64,000 nt of DNA from Carboxylicivirga taeanensis. GTDB taxonomy: Bacteria > Bacteroidota > Bacteroidia > Bacteroidales > Marinilabiliaceae. Under the pieces are notes generated by a model. It saw nothing but the letters and a program-made list of their open reading frames with translations, was not told the DNA's origin and did no database searches. The translations under genes and the position numbers were made by a program. Of the stretch, positions 29,001 to 36,398 are shown piece by piece. Every line of letters begins with the position of its first letter. Position 1 is the stretch's first letter. The stretch is taken from the NCBI RefSeq assembly GCF_051851475.1, contig NZ_JBPUSJ010000007.1, positions 62,001 to 126,000 on the forward strand, written 5' to 3'.

Positions 29001-29202
29001 CATTGAAGATTTCGATCAGGCAACACATCAGGAGTTCAAACACCTCAATGATATCGTTAAAAAGGACGGTGTTTACTTAACTTTTGACCTGAAGCAGATG
29101 GGGGTAGCAGGTGATAACTCATGGGGTGCAACACCATATGAGCAATACACTTTACCTGCTCAGAACTATGAATTTAAATTCAGCATTGAGCCTGTATTTT
29201 AA
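26038..29202 (+). CDS. GH2 beta-galactosidase, LacZ-like, secreted
   Basis: About 1054 residues with a signal peptide (LLIVFALAACASLWSASAKD). Order: GH2 sugar-binding domain (GTWKFNW, KVPSNWELEGYG), an Ig-like domain, the TIM barrel (VLIKGVNRHEHN, AVRNSHYPTHPRFYELCDEYG), a further Ig-like domain and the C-terminal beta-gal small-chain domain (FWRAPNDNDKG, FFGRGPHENY). Catalytic residues: E495 (acid/base, GNEAG) and E558 (nucleophile, MSEYSHAMGN). Exo-beta-galactosidase activity is expected. The ATG at 26038 is chosen because the signal peptide follows it at once; an upstream in-frame TTG lies at 25963. Confidence 0.93.
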   Translation: MTKHLLIVFALAACASLWSASAKDLKDWENPKMFDQNKEAPHASFMTFANMKEAMTKKHQASAFYKSLNGTWKFNWVRKPADRPVDFYKPSFDVSQWDNIKVPSNWELEGYGVPIYCNHQYEFASYKAPVSDEIKFVEKIYPANPGQVPHDYNPVGSYRRTFTVPQSWDGRQVFIQFGAVKSAFYIWINGQKVGYSQGSKTEAEWDITKYLQKGENTVAIEVYRWSDGSYLECQDFWRISGIERDVFIYSTPKVRVRDFFVKGDLDEKYTNGILKLDVDLKNHTKGLRSGNYKLTYLLFDSNNKIVAQETANAKINKKENLQLHFEKHIENPLKWTAETPNLYTLVLQLEDAKGNKEYVSTKTGFRKVEIIDDIFHINGVEVLIKGVNRHEHNQTTGHVVNEADMLQEIKLMKQFNINAVRNSHYPTHPRFYELCDEYGLYVTDEANIESHGMYYGKYSLAKKPEWKEAHLDRNIRMVERSKNHPSIIVWSMGNEAGDGENFTAVYDWIKHRDPSRPVHYERAEMRENTDIFCPQYPGVRYLKQYASKHQKKPMIMSEYSHAMGNSTGNLSDLWDVIYDRSNRQLQGGYIWDWIDQGLLEHDEEGRPYWTYGGDYGENMPTDGNFVCNGIIFPDMTPQPSLWEVKYAYQYVRFSNEGLPVGQYKITNYHDFITLDNYDIRYSITENGKEIHHGFVDVELNPHDSKVLEIPAVPVKGQPNCEYFIDFSVRLKTGVSILKEGFEVAHEQFSYPVPVHPLATFEQYTDLQLNDRNEEISVDGANFNIVFSKKAGTISSWTVNGTSLIQNGPEVNFWRAPNDNDKGSNMIKRLGIWREASQSLKVADIQAEQVSNYKAVVKVTYAIEAIASTQTISYEVLGNGKVMVTSQIQLGKEDLPLLPRFGMRMEMPVEFDNLKFFGRGPHENYCDRNRSAFVGAYESKVADQYVPYVRPQENGYKTDVRWFELRNNNGWGLKISGLPTLGFSALHNPIEDFDQATHQEFKHLNDIVKKDGVYLTFDLKQMGVAGDNSWGATPYEQYTLPAQNYEFKFSIEPVF

Positions 29203-29229
29203 GAAATAGACAAACAGTTACATATTTCA

Positions 29230-29266
29230 CAAAAGGGTCTGGTTTTATTAAAATCAGGCTCTTTTG
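29230..29266 (+). terminator. Terminator-like hairpin after the GH2 gene
   Basis: A hairpin of about 17 pairs (with a few G-U pairs) and a three-base loop, ending in CTCTTTTG. It lies 28 bases after the GH2 stop and separates the hydrolase genes from the cytochrome unit. Confidence 0.7.
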
Positions 29267-29333
29267 CAATTATAAATAGGGGTTACACCCTTTGCAGGTG
29301 TTATACTGTGGGAGACTCTATGCAGATAAATAG

Positions 29334-29341
29334 TATTTTTG
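29334..29341 (+). promoter_or_regulatory. -7 promoter element for the cytochrome-SUMF1 operon
   Basis: TATTTTTG is an exact TAnnTTTG match, 23 bases before the ATG at 29365. It gives the following three genes their own transcript. Confidence 0.62.
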
Positions 29342-29364
29342 AACGGTACATAGATTAGTAAAAC

Positions 29365-30663
29365 ATGAGAAAAGGGGTGGTTCTATTAGTAATGACTGGC
29401 ATGGTGCTCGGGCTGGTAAGTTTTTTAATGATAAAAGCAGACCAATACACCTCATCTGATGCCTATTGCAACAGCTGCCATGCGCATACACATGCCTATA
29501 GCTCGTGGAAACTATCTCCTCATAACCACACATGCGAGCAAAACGTTCATTGCATTGATTGCCATTTGCCCCCAAAAGAGCAGGGCTTTTACAAAGAAAA
29601 AGTCAAGGCTGGACTGCGTGATTTACATGCCTACTATTTTAAAGATTCCACCGATTTTAACTGGCAACAAAAGTCGCAGGTTGAATTTGCCAGACGACAC
29701 ACTTTTAAGGAGGCCTGTATCCACTGTCATCCAAAACTATTCCCTACCGGTCTGTCGGAAAGCGGCGATTTGGCCCATTGGCATTATCAACAAAACATGG
29801 AGGACATGCACTGCATTCAATGCCACCTGAATGTCGGGCACGGAACTGGGGAGAAAGCCAGTCAAAACCTCGCTTTGTTTAACAGCTACCACCCTACTGA
29901 CACCACCTATACACATGCAGCCAACATCAAAGCATTCAAACCCTTTACAGAAACCATCCCGGGAAGCGACATTTCATTTAGAATGCTGCCCGTACAAGCA
30001 CCATCACGTCAAAGCAAGGACACCACATCAATTGAGGCATTTTTTATAGGCGAAAGTGAAGTGAGTTGGGATGAATACCTGCTATTTCTCTCAGAAACAG
30101 AAGCAGAAGGCCGTTCTGAGCATGCCGATGTTGATGGCCTATCAGGCGCTACTCCTCCCTGGGGAAATCCTGACCAGGGCTGGGGACTGGGCCAACGTCC
30201 GGCGATTACCATGACGCACCACGCTGCCACTGTTTACTGCCAATGGCTATCGCACAAAACCGGTAAACACTACCGTTTGCCAAGCGAAGCAGAATGGGAG
30301 CACGCTGCCAGAGAGGCGATTAAAAATCACCCCCTGAACCATCAGCTGGTTAATACAAACAAAACACAAACCCTCGAACCCGATAAAATTCAACCCGATG
30401 CGATTGGTACCCGACACCTGTTTGGCAATGTTAAGGAGTTCTGCGCTGATAAGTTTGAAACAGGCAGCCCTGAATTTGTGATTAAGGGAGGCTCCTTCAA
30501 ATCAGATATTAGTATGTTATCGCCCACGTTCCGCGAGTCAACCCAGCATCGGAAGTGGCTGAAAACCGACCCGCAAATTCCTAAAAGTATCTGGTGGTAT
30601 TCCGATTGTAACGATGTGGGCTTTAGAATCGTTTTAAGCCATCAACCCAGTAAAACCAATTAG
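29365..30663 (+). CDS. Tetraheme NapC/NirT-type cytochrome c fused to a SUMF1 (FGE-like) domain
   Basis: A 432-residue protein. One N-terminal TM helix (about 5-24) anchors a periplasmic NapC/NirT-like part with four CxxCH heme sites: C35-H39, C63-H67, C118-H122 and C150-H154. Residues about 200-425 match the SUMF1 / formylglycine-generating-enzyme fold: GESEVSWDEYLLF, PAITMTHHAATVYCQWL, YRLPSEAEWEHAAR, GNVKEFCADKF, VIKGGSF, and NDVGFRIV. The paired active-site Cys of true FGE (after GGS(F/Y)) are absent: here KGGSFKSDISMLSP. So classic FGE catalysis is unlikely at that site. NapC-type domains pass electrons from quinol to periplasmic partners. It is coupled to the next two genes and follows a sulfatase locus. 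Confidence 0.85.
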   Translation: MRKGVVLLVMTGMVLGLVSFLMIKADQYTSSDAYCNSCHAHTHAYSSWKLSPHNHTCEQNVHCIDCHLPPKEQGFYKEKVKAGLRDLHAYYFKDSTDFNWQQKSQVEFARRHTFKEACIHCHPKLFPTGLSESGDLAHWHYQQNMEDMHCIQCHLNVGHGTGEKASQNLALFNSYHPTDTTYTHAANIKAFKPFTETIPGSDISFRMLPVQAPSRQSKDTTSIEAFFIGESEVSWDEYLLFLSETEAEGRSEHADVDGLSGATPPWGNPDQGWGLGQRPAITMTHHAATVYCQWLSHKTGKHYRLPSEAEWEHAAREAIKNHPLNHQLVNTNKTQTLEPDKIQPDAIGTRHLFGNVKEFCADKFETGSPEFVIKGGSFKSDISMLSPTFRESTQHRKWLKTDPQIPKSIWWYSDCNDVGFRIVLSHQPSKTN

Positions 30664-30665
30664 TT

Positions 30666-31967
30666 ATGAGCAAGCATACACGTCGCGATTTTATTAATAA
30701 AAGTCTTTTGGCTGGCGGGTTAACACTGGCAGCCGGAGCAATTAGCTGTCGCCAGAAAAACCAGGCTCAGCCTCTGCGCCAATCGGCACCTGATGGTCCC
30801 GTTCTCAAAGCCGGGCTGGTAGGATGTGGCTCACGCGGAACAGGGGCTGCTCTCAATTTTTTAGATGCGGGCCCCTCGCTGGAACTGGTTGCATTAGGCG
30901 ATGTGTTTGATGACAAGCTACAAAAATGTCGTGCCAATATTAAAAAAGAACGAGGGATTGAAATCGATTCAGAGAGGTGCTATGTGGGCTTTGATGCCTT
31001 TGAAAAGGTGATTGATGCGGGTGTGGATATCGTTCTGTTAGCCACCCCACCCTACTTTCGACCACAACATTTTGAAGCAGCCGTTAAAGCAGGAAAGCAT
31101 GTGTTTATGGAAAAACCTGTGGCGGTGGATCCGGTTGGGGTACGCTCCATCCTGATTAACGGCATGCGTGCCCAAGAGATGGGACTTTCTGTTGTAACTG
31201 GCACCATTAAGCGGCACCAGGAAGACTACCTGGCCACCTACCAAAAAATTCAGCAGGGAGCGATTGGTGAAATTGTGGCAGGCAATTGTTACTACAACCA
31301 GGGCAAGCTGTGGCACGTTAACCCCAGAGCCGAATGGAGCGAACTGGAGGCCATGTTGCGCAACTGGGTAAACTGGTGCTGGCTCTCGGGCGACCATATC
31401 GTAGAACAACACATTCACAACCTCGACCTGATGAACTGGTTCATAGGGGCTCACCCCGATAGAGCCACTGGTTTTGGAAGTCGCCAGCGTCGCAGCACAG
31501 GCGATCAATATGATAATTTCAGTGTGGATTACATCTACCCCAACAATGTGCATGTTCACAGCATGTGCCGTCAGATAAACGGCTGCTCAACCAATGTAAG
31601 TGACAGCATCAGAGGTACACATGGCTACACCAATTGTGAAAACACCATTTTCGACACGCACGGACAAGTGCGATGGAAATACCCCTTAACCGAGGAGCAA
31701 CAAAACGACCGCTGGTATTTCTTCTGGCGAGCCTTTGCCCAGGAACACATCGACTTGGTGACGGCCATTCGAACTCATCAACCAATCAACGAAGCACAAC
31801 AGATTGCCGAATCATCATTAACTGCCATAATGGGACGTATATCGGCTTACACGGGTAAAATGGTGAGTTGGGACGAGCTCCTGAACAGTGAACTAAAACT
31901 CGGCCCCAAACACTTCGTAATGGGCCCGGTAAACATCAATAAGTCAATACCAATTCCAGGTCAGTAA
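30666..31967 (+). CDS. Tat-exported Gfo/Idh/MocA family oxidoreductase
   Basis: A 433-residue protein with a Tat signal (TRRDFINKSLLAGG). After a linker the Rossmann domain begins KAGLVGCGSRGTGAALN near residue 48, with GKHVFMEKPVAVDP as the classic EKP motif (Lys 146 area) for NAD(P) and substrate binding. The C-terminal domain (GDHIVEQHIHNLDLMNWFIG) supplies the other active-site residues. It lacks the GH109-specific motifs of the gene at 24443, so it is likely a sugar dehydrogenase or a related glycan-processing enzyme. It begins two bases after the cytochrome stop and overlaps the next start by one base. Confidence 0.88.
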   Translation: MSKHTRRDFINKSLLAGGLTLAAGAISCRQKNQAQPLRQSAPDGPVLKAGLVGCGSRGTGAALNFLDAGPSLELVALGDVFDDKLQKCRANIKKERGIEIDSERCYVGFDAFEKVIDAGVDIVLLATPPYFRPQHFEAAVKAGKHVFMEKPVAVDPVGVRSILINGMRAQEMGLSVVTGTIKRHQEDYLATYQKIQQGAIGEIVAGNCYYNQGKLWHVNPRAEWSELEAMLRNWVNWCWLSGDHIVEQHIHNLDLMNWFIGAHPDRATGFGSRQRRSTGDQYDNFSVDYIYPNNVHVHSMCRQINGCSTNVSDSIRGTHGYTNCENTIFDTHGQVRWKYPLTEEQQNDRWYFFWRAFAQEHIDLVTAIRTHQPINEAQQIAESSLTAIMGRISAYTGKMVSWDELLNSELKLGPKHFVMGPVNINKSIPIPGQ

Positions 31968-32155
31968 TGGACAAAATAAATCTAATTACCTGCGAGCAGT
32001 GTAAGGCCTGCTTAAATAAAGATGAGCTGTTACGCAGCTGCTGTAACTGCTTTTGTTGCACCGGCTGCGAAATATACATCTGCAGCAACTGCCAGCAGGA
32101 AATCGTTGTTCAGCCAAGGGGACAAGCACCTCAATACACTCGTGAGCGCGAATAG
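31967..32155 (+). CDS. Small cysteine-rich protein, zinc-ribbon-like
   Basis: A 62-residue protein with 11 cysteines within residues 9-43 (CEQCKAC, SCCNCFCCTGC and ICSNCQQ). The pairs with two or three residues between them suggest zinc or cluster binding; the fold is not recognised. There is no signal peptide, so it is likely cytoplasmic. Its ATG overlaps the TAA of the oxidoreductase (TAATG), so translation is coupled. It may assist heme, metal or NAD handling for its neighbours, but that is a guess. The high Cys density and the tight coupling make it a real gene rather than a chance frame. Confidence 0.65.
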   Translation: MDKINLITCEQCKACLNKDELLRSCCNCFCCTGCEIYICSNCQQEIVVQPRGQAPQYTRERE

Positions 32156-32345
32156 CCAAGCCAAAATCAGCCAGAAATCAAGTGCCCTTTTTCGCATTGC
32201 CTGAAAATAACTTACTTATTACATTTTTTTAACGTTTATCACCAAGCCAGTCATAAACTTAATTCCCAACCACACGTTATCTTTTAGGCAGTTAAATAAA
32301 GATGAATAGATAGGATGGAACCTTTTAATTTCCTGTTAATTTATC

Positions 32346-32353
32346 TATTTTTG
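32346..32353 (+). promoter_or_regulatory. -7 promoter element for gpmI
   Basis: TATTTTTG is an exact TAnnTTTG match, 57 bases before the ATG at 32411. Confidence 0.6.
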
Positions 32354-32410
32354 CGCCGTTTTGTATGACGATTATCAAGTAAAAACAGAAAAAGATTAAA
32401 ATATTATCAC

Positions 32411-33940
32411 ATGAGCAAGAAAACGATTTTGATTATCCTTGATGGATGGGGATATGGAGACCATTCAAAATCAGATGGTATCTTCACTGGTGAAACACCA
32501 TATTTTGATAGTCTGGTAAAAAATTATCCAAACTCAAAGCTACAAGCTTCGGGTGAAAACGTAGGTTTACCTGACGGACAAATGGGTAACAGCGAAGTTG
32601 GCCACTTAAATATTGGTGCCGGACGCGTTGTCTATCAAGATTTAGTAAAAATCAATCGTGCATGTGCCGATGGTTCTATTGCTCAAAACCCTGAAGTGGT
32701 TAAAGCCTATTCGTATGCTAAAGAAAATGGCAAGCAAATTCACTTCTTAGGCCTGTTATCTAAAGGTGGCGTTCACTCAAGCCAGGAGCACCTTTATAAA
32801 TTATTAGATATTGCCAAAGAATACGGTATTGAAGAGCGCGCGTTCGTGCATGCCTTCATGGACGGCCGTGACACTGACCCCAGAAGTGGAAAAGGTTTTA
32901 TGTCAGAGCTGCTTCAGCACATGGAAAAATCAGGTGGTCAGGTAGCTTCTATGATTGGCCGTTACTACGCAATGGATCGCGATAAGCGCTGGGAGCGTGT
33001 AAAAGAAGCCTACGATTTGATGGTGAACGGAACAGGCAAAGCGACTTCTGATATTCTTTCTGCTATTGACGAGTCGTATGCCGAAGGTGTAACTGACGAA
33101 TTTATCAAAGCAGTTAGCCACGTTGATGCCAATGGCAAGCAGGTAGGTACTATTCAGGAAGGTGATGTAGTGGTATTCTTTAACTTCCGCAACGACCGCG
33201 CTCGCGAAATTACGCAAGTTTTAACACAGGAAGACATGCCTGAGCAAGGTATGAAAACCATTCCGTTGCACTATTGCACCATGACACCTTATGATGCAAC
33301 TTTTAAAGGTATGCACATCCTTTTCGACAAGAGCAACGTTACTAATACCATTGGTGAAGTAGTTGCCAGCAAAGGCTTGAAGCAACTGCGTATTGCCGAA
33401 ACAGAAAAGTATGCACACGTAACCTTCTTCTTCTCAGGCGGCCGCGAGGCAGTATACGAAGGCGAAGACCGCATCTTGGTAAACTCTCCGAAAGTAGCTA
33501 CTTACGATCTGCAACCTGAAATGAGTGCCCATGAGGTGAAAGAAAAGATTGTAGCTGAGCTCAACCAGAATAAATATGATTTTATTGCATTGAACTATGC
33601 CAATGGCGACATGGTGGGACACACCGGTGACTATGATGCAATTATGAAAGCCGTTAAAGCGGTTGATGACTGTTTGGAAGCTACCGTTGAAGCGGCTAAA
33701 GCCAATGGTTACGAAGCCATTATTATTGCTGACCACGGTAATGCCGATAATGCAATAAATGCTGATGGCTCACCAAACACGGCGCACTCTCTAAACCCTG
33801 TTCCATTTATCTGGGTAACTGAGCGCAAAGGAGAAGTAAAAGACGGTATCCTGGCCGACGTGGCACCTTCATTGCTCCATTTGATGGGTATTGAACAACC
33901 TGAGGAAATGACGGGTCAGCCTTTGATTGATTTGAAGTAA
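32411..33940 (+). CDS. gpmI: 2,3-bisphosphoglycerate-independent phosphoglycerate mutase
   Basis: A 509-residue glycolytic enzyme interconverting 3- and 2-phosphoglycerate. It begins KTILIILDGWGYG, giving the first metal-binding Asp. The phosphoryl-accepting Ser is S61 in GQMGNSEVGHLNIGAGR. Later motifs are HAFMDGRDTDP, MIGRYYAMDRDKRW, FNFRNDRAREIT, ADHGNADNAI and TAHSLNPVP, all in the usual order. The length is normal for the Mn-dependent family. It is monocistronic with its own promoter and terminator. Confidence 0.97.
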   Translation: MSKKTILIILDGWGYGDHSKSDGIFTGETPYFDSLVKNYPNSKLQASGENVGLPDGQMGNSEVGHLNIGAGRVVYQDLVKINRACADGSIAQNPEVVKAYSYAKENGKQIHFLGLLSKGGVHSSQEHLYKLLDIAKEYGIEERAFVHAFMDGRDTDPRSGKGFMSELLQHMEKSGGQVASMIGRYYAMDRDKRWERVKEAYDLMVNGTGKATSDILSAIDESYAEGVTDEFIKAVSHVDANGKQVGTIQEGDVVVFFNFRNDRAREITQVLTQEDMPEQGMKTIPLHYCTMTPYDATFKGMHILFDKSNVTNTIGEVVASKGLKQLRIAETEKYAHVTFFFSGGREAVYEGEDRILVNSPKVATYDLQPEMSAHEVKEKIVAELNQNKYDFIALNYANGDMVGHTGDYDAIMKAVKAVDDCLEATVEAAKANGYEAIIIADHGNADNAINADGSPNTAHSLNPVPFIWVTERKGEVKDGILADVAPSLLHLMGIEQPEEMTGQPLIDLK

Positions 33941-33961
33941 TAGCCTAAATATTATACGATT

Positions 33962-33999
33962 AAAAGGGAGTTGTCTGAAAGCAGATAACTCCCTTTTTT
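33962..33999 (+). terminator. Intrinsic terminator after gpmI
   Basis: GGGAGTT at 33966-33972 pairs with AACTCCC at 33987-33993; the stem is extended inside by TCTG/CAGA and is followed by six T. Confidence 0.88.
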
Positions 34000-34160
34000 A
34001 TACCAATATCTACGGGTCGTTCTTACCCCTCAATGCCAAATAATATCTTGTTTGTATTTAAGGCACGAACCTTCTCAATGCACTGATGGACTGTCCATTA
34101 ATCATATTTAACAAGCAACTCCAAACAATCCCTCTCCATTGGTGTTTCATACAAAAATAA

Positions 34161-34829
34161 ATGATGAACCAGCATAAACGAAAAGCACTCAACGCTGTTA
34201 AGGTAATCAGTAACCAGCTGCTTACCGAAGGGGTGCACTACATACAACTTGAAAAACTGCATGAGTTCCAAGCCGGCCAAGTTATTGCTTTGGCTATGCA
34301 CCCCAATGATGAGCCCCGCCTCTATTCAATTGCTTCAGGCACACAGCGGCCTTACCTGAGTATTCTTTTTGATGTTAAACCCGATGGCGAATTAACGCCT
34401 CCACTTTCCAAGGTGCAAATCAATGATACTGTTTACATATCGGAGCCTTTTGGTAAGTTTCTGTGTAAAGAGCAACCGGCAACCTGGATTGCTACCGGCA
34501 CCGGCATTGCACCCTTCATTTCATTGGTTGAATCGGGCTTAGCGCAAAACATTCAGCTCCTGCATGGTGCCCGCACCATCGATAAGTTCTATTTCCAGGA
34601 TGTATTTCAAAAAGAACTTGGCACCAACTACCTGCGCTTTTGCACCACCCAATCGGGGCAACACATTATTGAAGGGCGCCTAACTACCTATTTGAAAAAC
34701 AGCACGAATCTGTCAACCAATAATAAATACTATCTTTGTGGCGGCCCGCAAATGGTAATTGATGTGCGAGAAATACTGATTTCCAAAGGCGTGTCTTATG
34801 ACAATATTATAGCAGAAATTTATTTTTAG
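34161..34829 (+). CDS. Ferredoxin-NADP(+) reductase-like flavoprotein
   Basis: A 222-residue cytoplasmic protein of the ferredoxin reductase-like superfamily. PRLYSIAS near residue 53 is the FAD-binding RxYS motif; GTGIAPFISLVESGL near 113 is the NADP-binding motif; and a C-terminal YLCGGPQMV near 193 completes the set. It ends with an aromatic residue (EIYF), as in ferredoxin-NADP reductases, where this side chain stacks on the flavin. It is shorter than the plant type and close in size to bacterial short forms. It has ATG codons at 34161 and 34164. The rlmN gene follows two bases on, so the two are cotranscribed; RlmN needs reductant, which fits. Confidence 0.85.
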   Translation: MMNQHKRKALNAVKVISNQLLTEGVHYIQLEKLHEFQAGQVIALAMHPNDEPRLYSIASGTQRPYLSILFDVKPDGELTPPLSKVQINDTVYISEPFGKFLCKEQPATWIATGTGIAPFISLVESGLAQNIQLLHGARTIDKFYFQDVFQKELGTNYLRFCTTQSGQHIIEGRLTTYLKNSTNLSTNNKYYLCGGPQMVIDVREILISKGVSYDNIIAEIYF

Positions 34830-34831
34830 AG

Positions 34832-35875
34832 ATGAGCAAAGAGGCACTATACGGTAAAACACTAAGTGAGTTAAAGAGTTGTGTGACAGAGTTGGGTTTA
34901 CCCGCGTTCACCTCCAAGCAAATAGCCGACTGGTTGTATAAAAAACATGTCACCTCCATTGAAGACATGACCAACCTCTCCAAAAAGGCCAGAACACAGC
35001 TCACGGAGCATTATGAAGTTGGCTTAACCCCTCCCCAGTCTTTTCAGGAGTCTGTAGACGGAACAAAAAAGTACCTGTTTCAAACCAGCAACAATCAGTT
35101 TATCGAAGCTGCCTATTTGCCAGAAGAAAATCGTAACACACTATGCATCTCATCGCAGGTAGGCTGCAAAATGGGTTGCCTGTTTTGCATGACGGCGCGA
35201 CAAGGCTTCCAAAAAAATCTGACAACAGGCGAGATATTGAACCAAATAGCCAGCCTGCCTGAGCGCGACACTTTAACTAACGTGGTGTACATGGGTATGG
35301 GCGAGCCAATGGACAACATCGACAATGTCCTTAAGAGCCTTGAAATCATCACCTCTGAATGGGGCTATGCCTGGAGCCCACGCCGCATCAATGTATCCAC
35401 CATTGGCGTGGTACCTGCCATGCGCCGTTTTATAGAAGAGTCGGAAGCCCACCTGGCCATCAGCTTGCACTCGCCATTCAATGAAGAGCGCAAACAGCTA
35501 ATGCCCATCGAAAATGTTTATACGGCCGAGAAAGTGATGGAAGCATTACGCGACTACGACTTTGGTCGTCAGCGCCGAATTTCCTTCGAATACATCATGT
35601 TCAAGGGCGTCAATGATTCACCGCAGCATGTCAAAGGGCTCCTTCAATTGCTTAATGGCATTAAGTGCCGTGTAAACCTGATTCATTTTCACCCCATCCC
35701 TAACTCGCCACTAAAAGGCAGCGACTACAAAACCATGGAAATGTTCAGGGATAAACTGACACAAAAAGGCATTACCACCACCATTAGAAAATCGAGGGGA
35801 GAAGACATCTATGCAGCTTGCGGTCTATTATCAACCAAAAAGCTGATACAGGAAGATACAGACAGTGACTATTAA
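34832..35875 (+). CDS. rlmN: Dual-specificity 23S rRNA / tRNA adenine-C2 methyltransferase RlmN
   Basis: A 347-residue radical SAM enzyme methylating A2503 of 23S rRNA. It has an N-terminal helical domain (LGLPAFTSKQIADWLYKKH), the cluster motif CKMGCLFCMTA near residue 112, VVYMGMGEPMDN and AISLHSPFNEERKQLMPI, and the methyl-bearing C-terminal Cys in DIYAACGLL. The order and length fit the family. Radical SAM action requires electrons, and the upstream reductase-like gene is a plausible source. Confidence 0.96.
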   Translation: MSKEALYGKTLSELKSCVTELGLPAFTSKQIADWLYKKHVTSIEDMTNLSKKARTQLTEHYEVGLTPPQSFQESVDGTKKYLFQTSNNQFIEAAYLPEENRNTLCISSQVGCKMGCLFCMTARQGFQKNLTTGEILNQIASLPERDTLTNVVYMGMGEPMDNIDNVLKSLEIITSEWGYAWSPRRINVSTIGVVPAMRRFIEESEAHLAISLHSPFNEERKQLMPIENVYTAEKVMEALRDYDFGRQRRISFEYIMFKGVNDSPQHVKGLLQLLNGIKCRVNLIHFHPIPNSPLKGSDYKTMEMFRDKLTQKGITTTIRKSRGEDIYAACGLLSTKKLIQEDTDSDY

Positions 35876-35960
35876 ACAATAGTTTTTACTGCTATTGACA
35901 TTCAAAATAAAGCTTATTAGATTTATCAATAATTTTTTTCTTATAACTAAATCTAAACAA

Positions 35961-36281
35961 ATGCTGAAACTTATTTTGAATGGAATGCTTGGCAAAGACG
36001 CTGAGGTTAAGGAGGTAGGAAACAGAACAGTCATCAACTTTGATGTAGCTGTTTCGATGGACTACAAAAATGCTAAAGGTGAAAAAGTTGAACGTACCGA
36101 ATGGGTGAGAGCGGCGATGTGGCGGAACGAAAAGCAGAGCACGAAAATAGCAGATTTCCTGAAGAAAGGTCAAAAAGTACTGATTGAAGGTACCCCAGGC
36201 AGCGAAGGCTATCAATCAAAAGATGGCCAAGTTAAATCACAGATACACGTCAATGTAAAAGACCTGGAACTGCTGAACTAA
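35961..36281 (+). CDS. ssb: Single-stranded DNA-binding protein, tail-less form
   Basis: About 106 residues forming one OB fold: LKLILNGMLGKDAEVKEV, VINFDVAVSMDY, TEWVRAAMWRNE, KKGQKVLIEGTP and SQIHVNVKDLELL. The chain ends right after the fold and lacks the acidic tip (D-D-x-P-F) by which SSB normally recruits partner proteins. It may be an accessory SSB; the main one would lie elsewhere in the genome. The start at 35961 is chosen because it is where the SSB family begins; an in-frame upstream start would add 22 residues with no match. Confidence 0.88.
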   Translation: MLKLILNGMLGKDAEVKEVGNRTVINFDVAVSMDYKNAKGEKVERTEWVRAAMWRNEKQSTKIADFLKKGQKVLIEGTPGSEGYQSKDGQVKSQIHVNVKDLELLN

Positions 36282-36290
36282 AACATTAAT

Positions 36291-36328
36291 AACAAAGGCT
36301 GCGATATCTTTCCTTCGCAGCCTTTGTT
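36291..36328. terminator. Strong hairpin terminator after ssb
   Basis: AACAAAGGCTGCGA at 36291-36304 pairs perfectly with TCGCAGCCTTTGTT at 36315-36328, a 14-pair stem with a 10-base loop. The U-run after it is short. Confidence 0.8.
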
Positions 36329-36371
36329 CGTATTTCATTACATCGGCCTGTAAGCATTGAATAAATCTTCG

Positions 36372-36379
36372 TATTTTTG
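36372..36379 (+). promoter_or_regulatory. -7 promoter element for the lipoprotein gene
   Basis: TATTTTTG is an exact TAnnTTTG match, 19 bases before the ATG at 36399. It lies inside the frame extension from 36357, which therefore cannot be the translated start. Confidence 0.62.
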
Positions 36380-36398
36380 GTGCAAAACACAATTTGAT

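Noticed and set aside
29365..30663. Calling the SUMF1-containing protein the sulfatase-activating enzyme (FGE) of the locus
   Set aside because: The Cys pair required for FGE catalysis is absent from the region after GGSF, so the sulfatase link rests on position only.
34086..34098. Small palindrome ATGGAC-T-GTCCAT upstream of the reductase-like gene
   Set aside because: Six-base arms are expected by chance at this scale, and no second copy was found nearby.
36357..36398. TTG start for the lipoprotein at 36399
   Set aside because: An exact promoter element lies within it, and the signal peptide begins at 36399.
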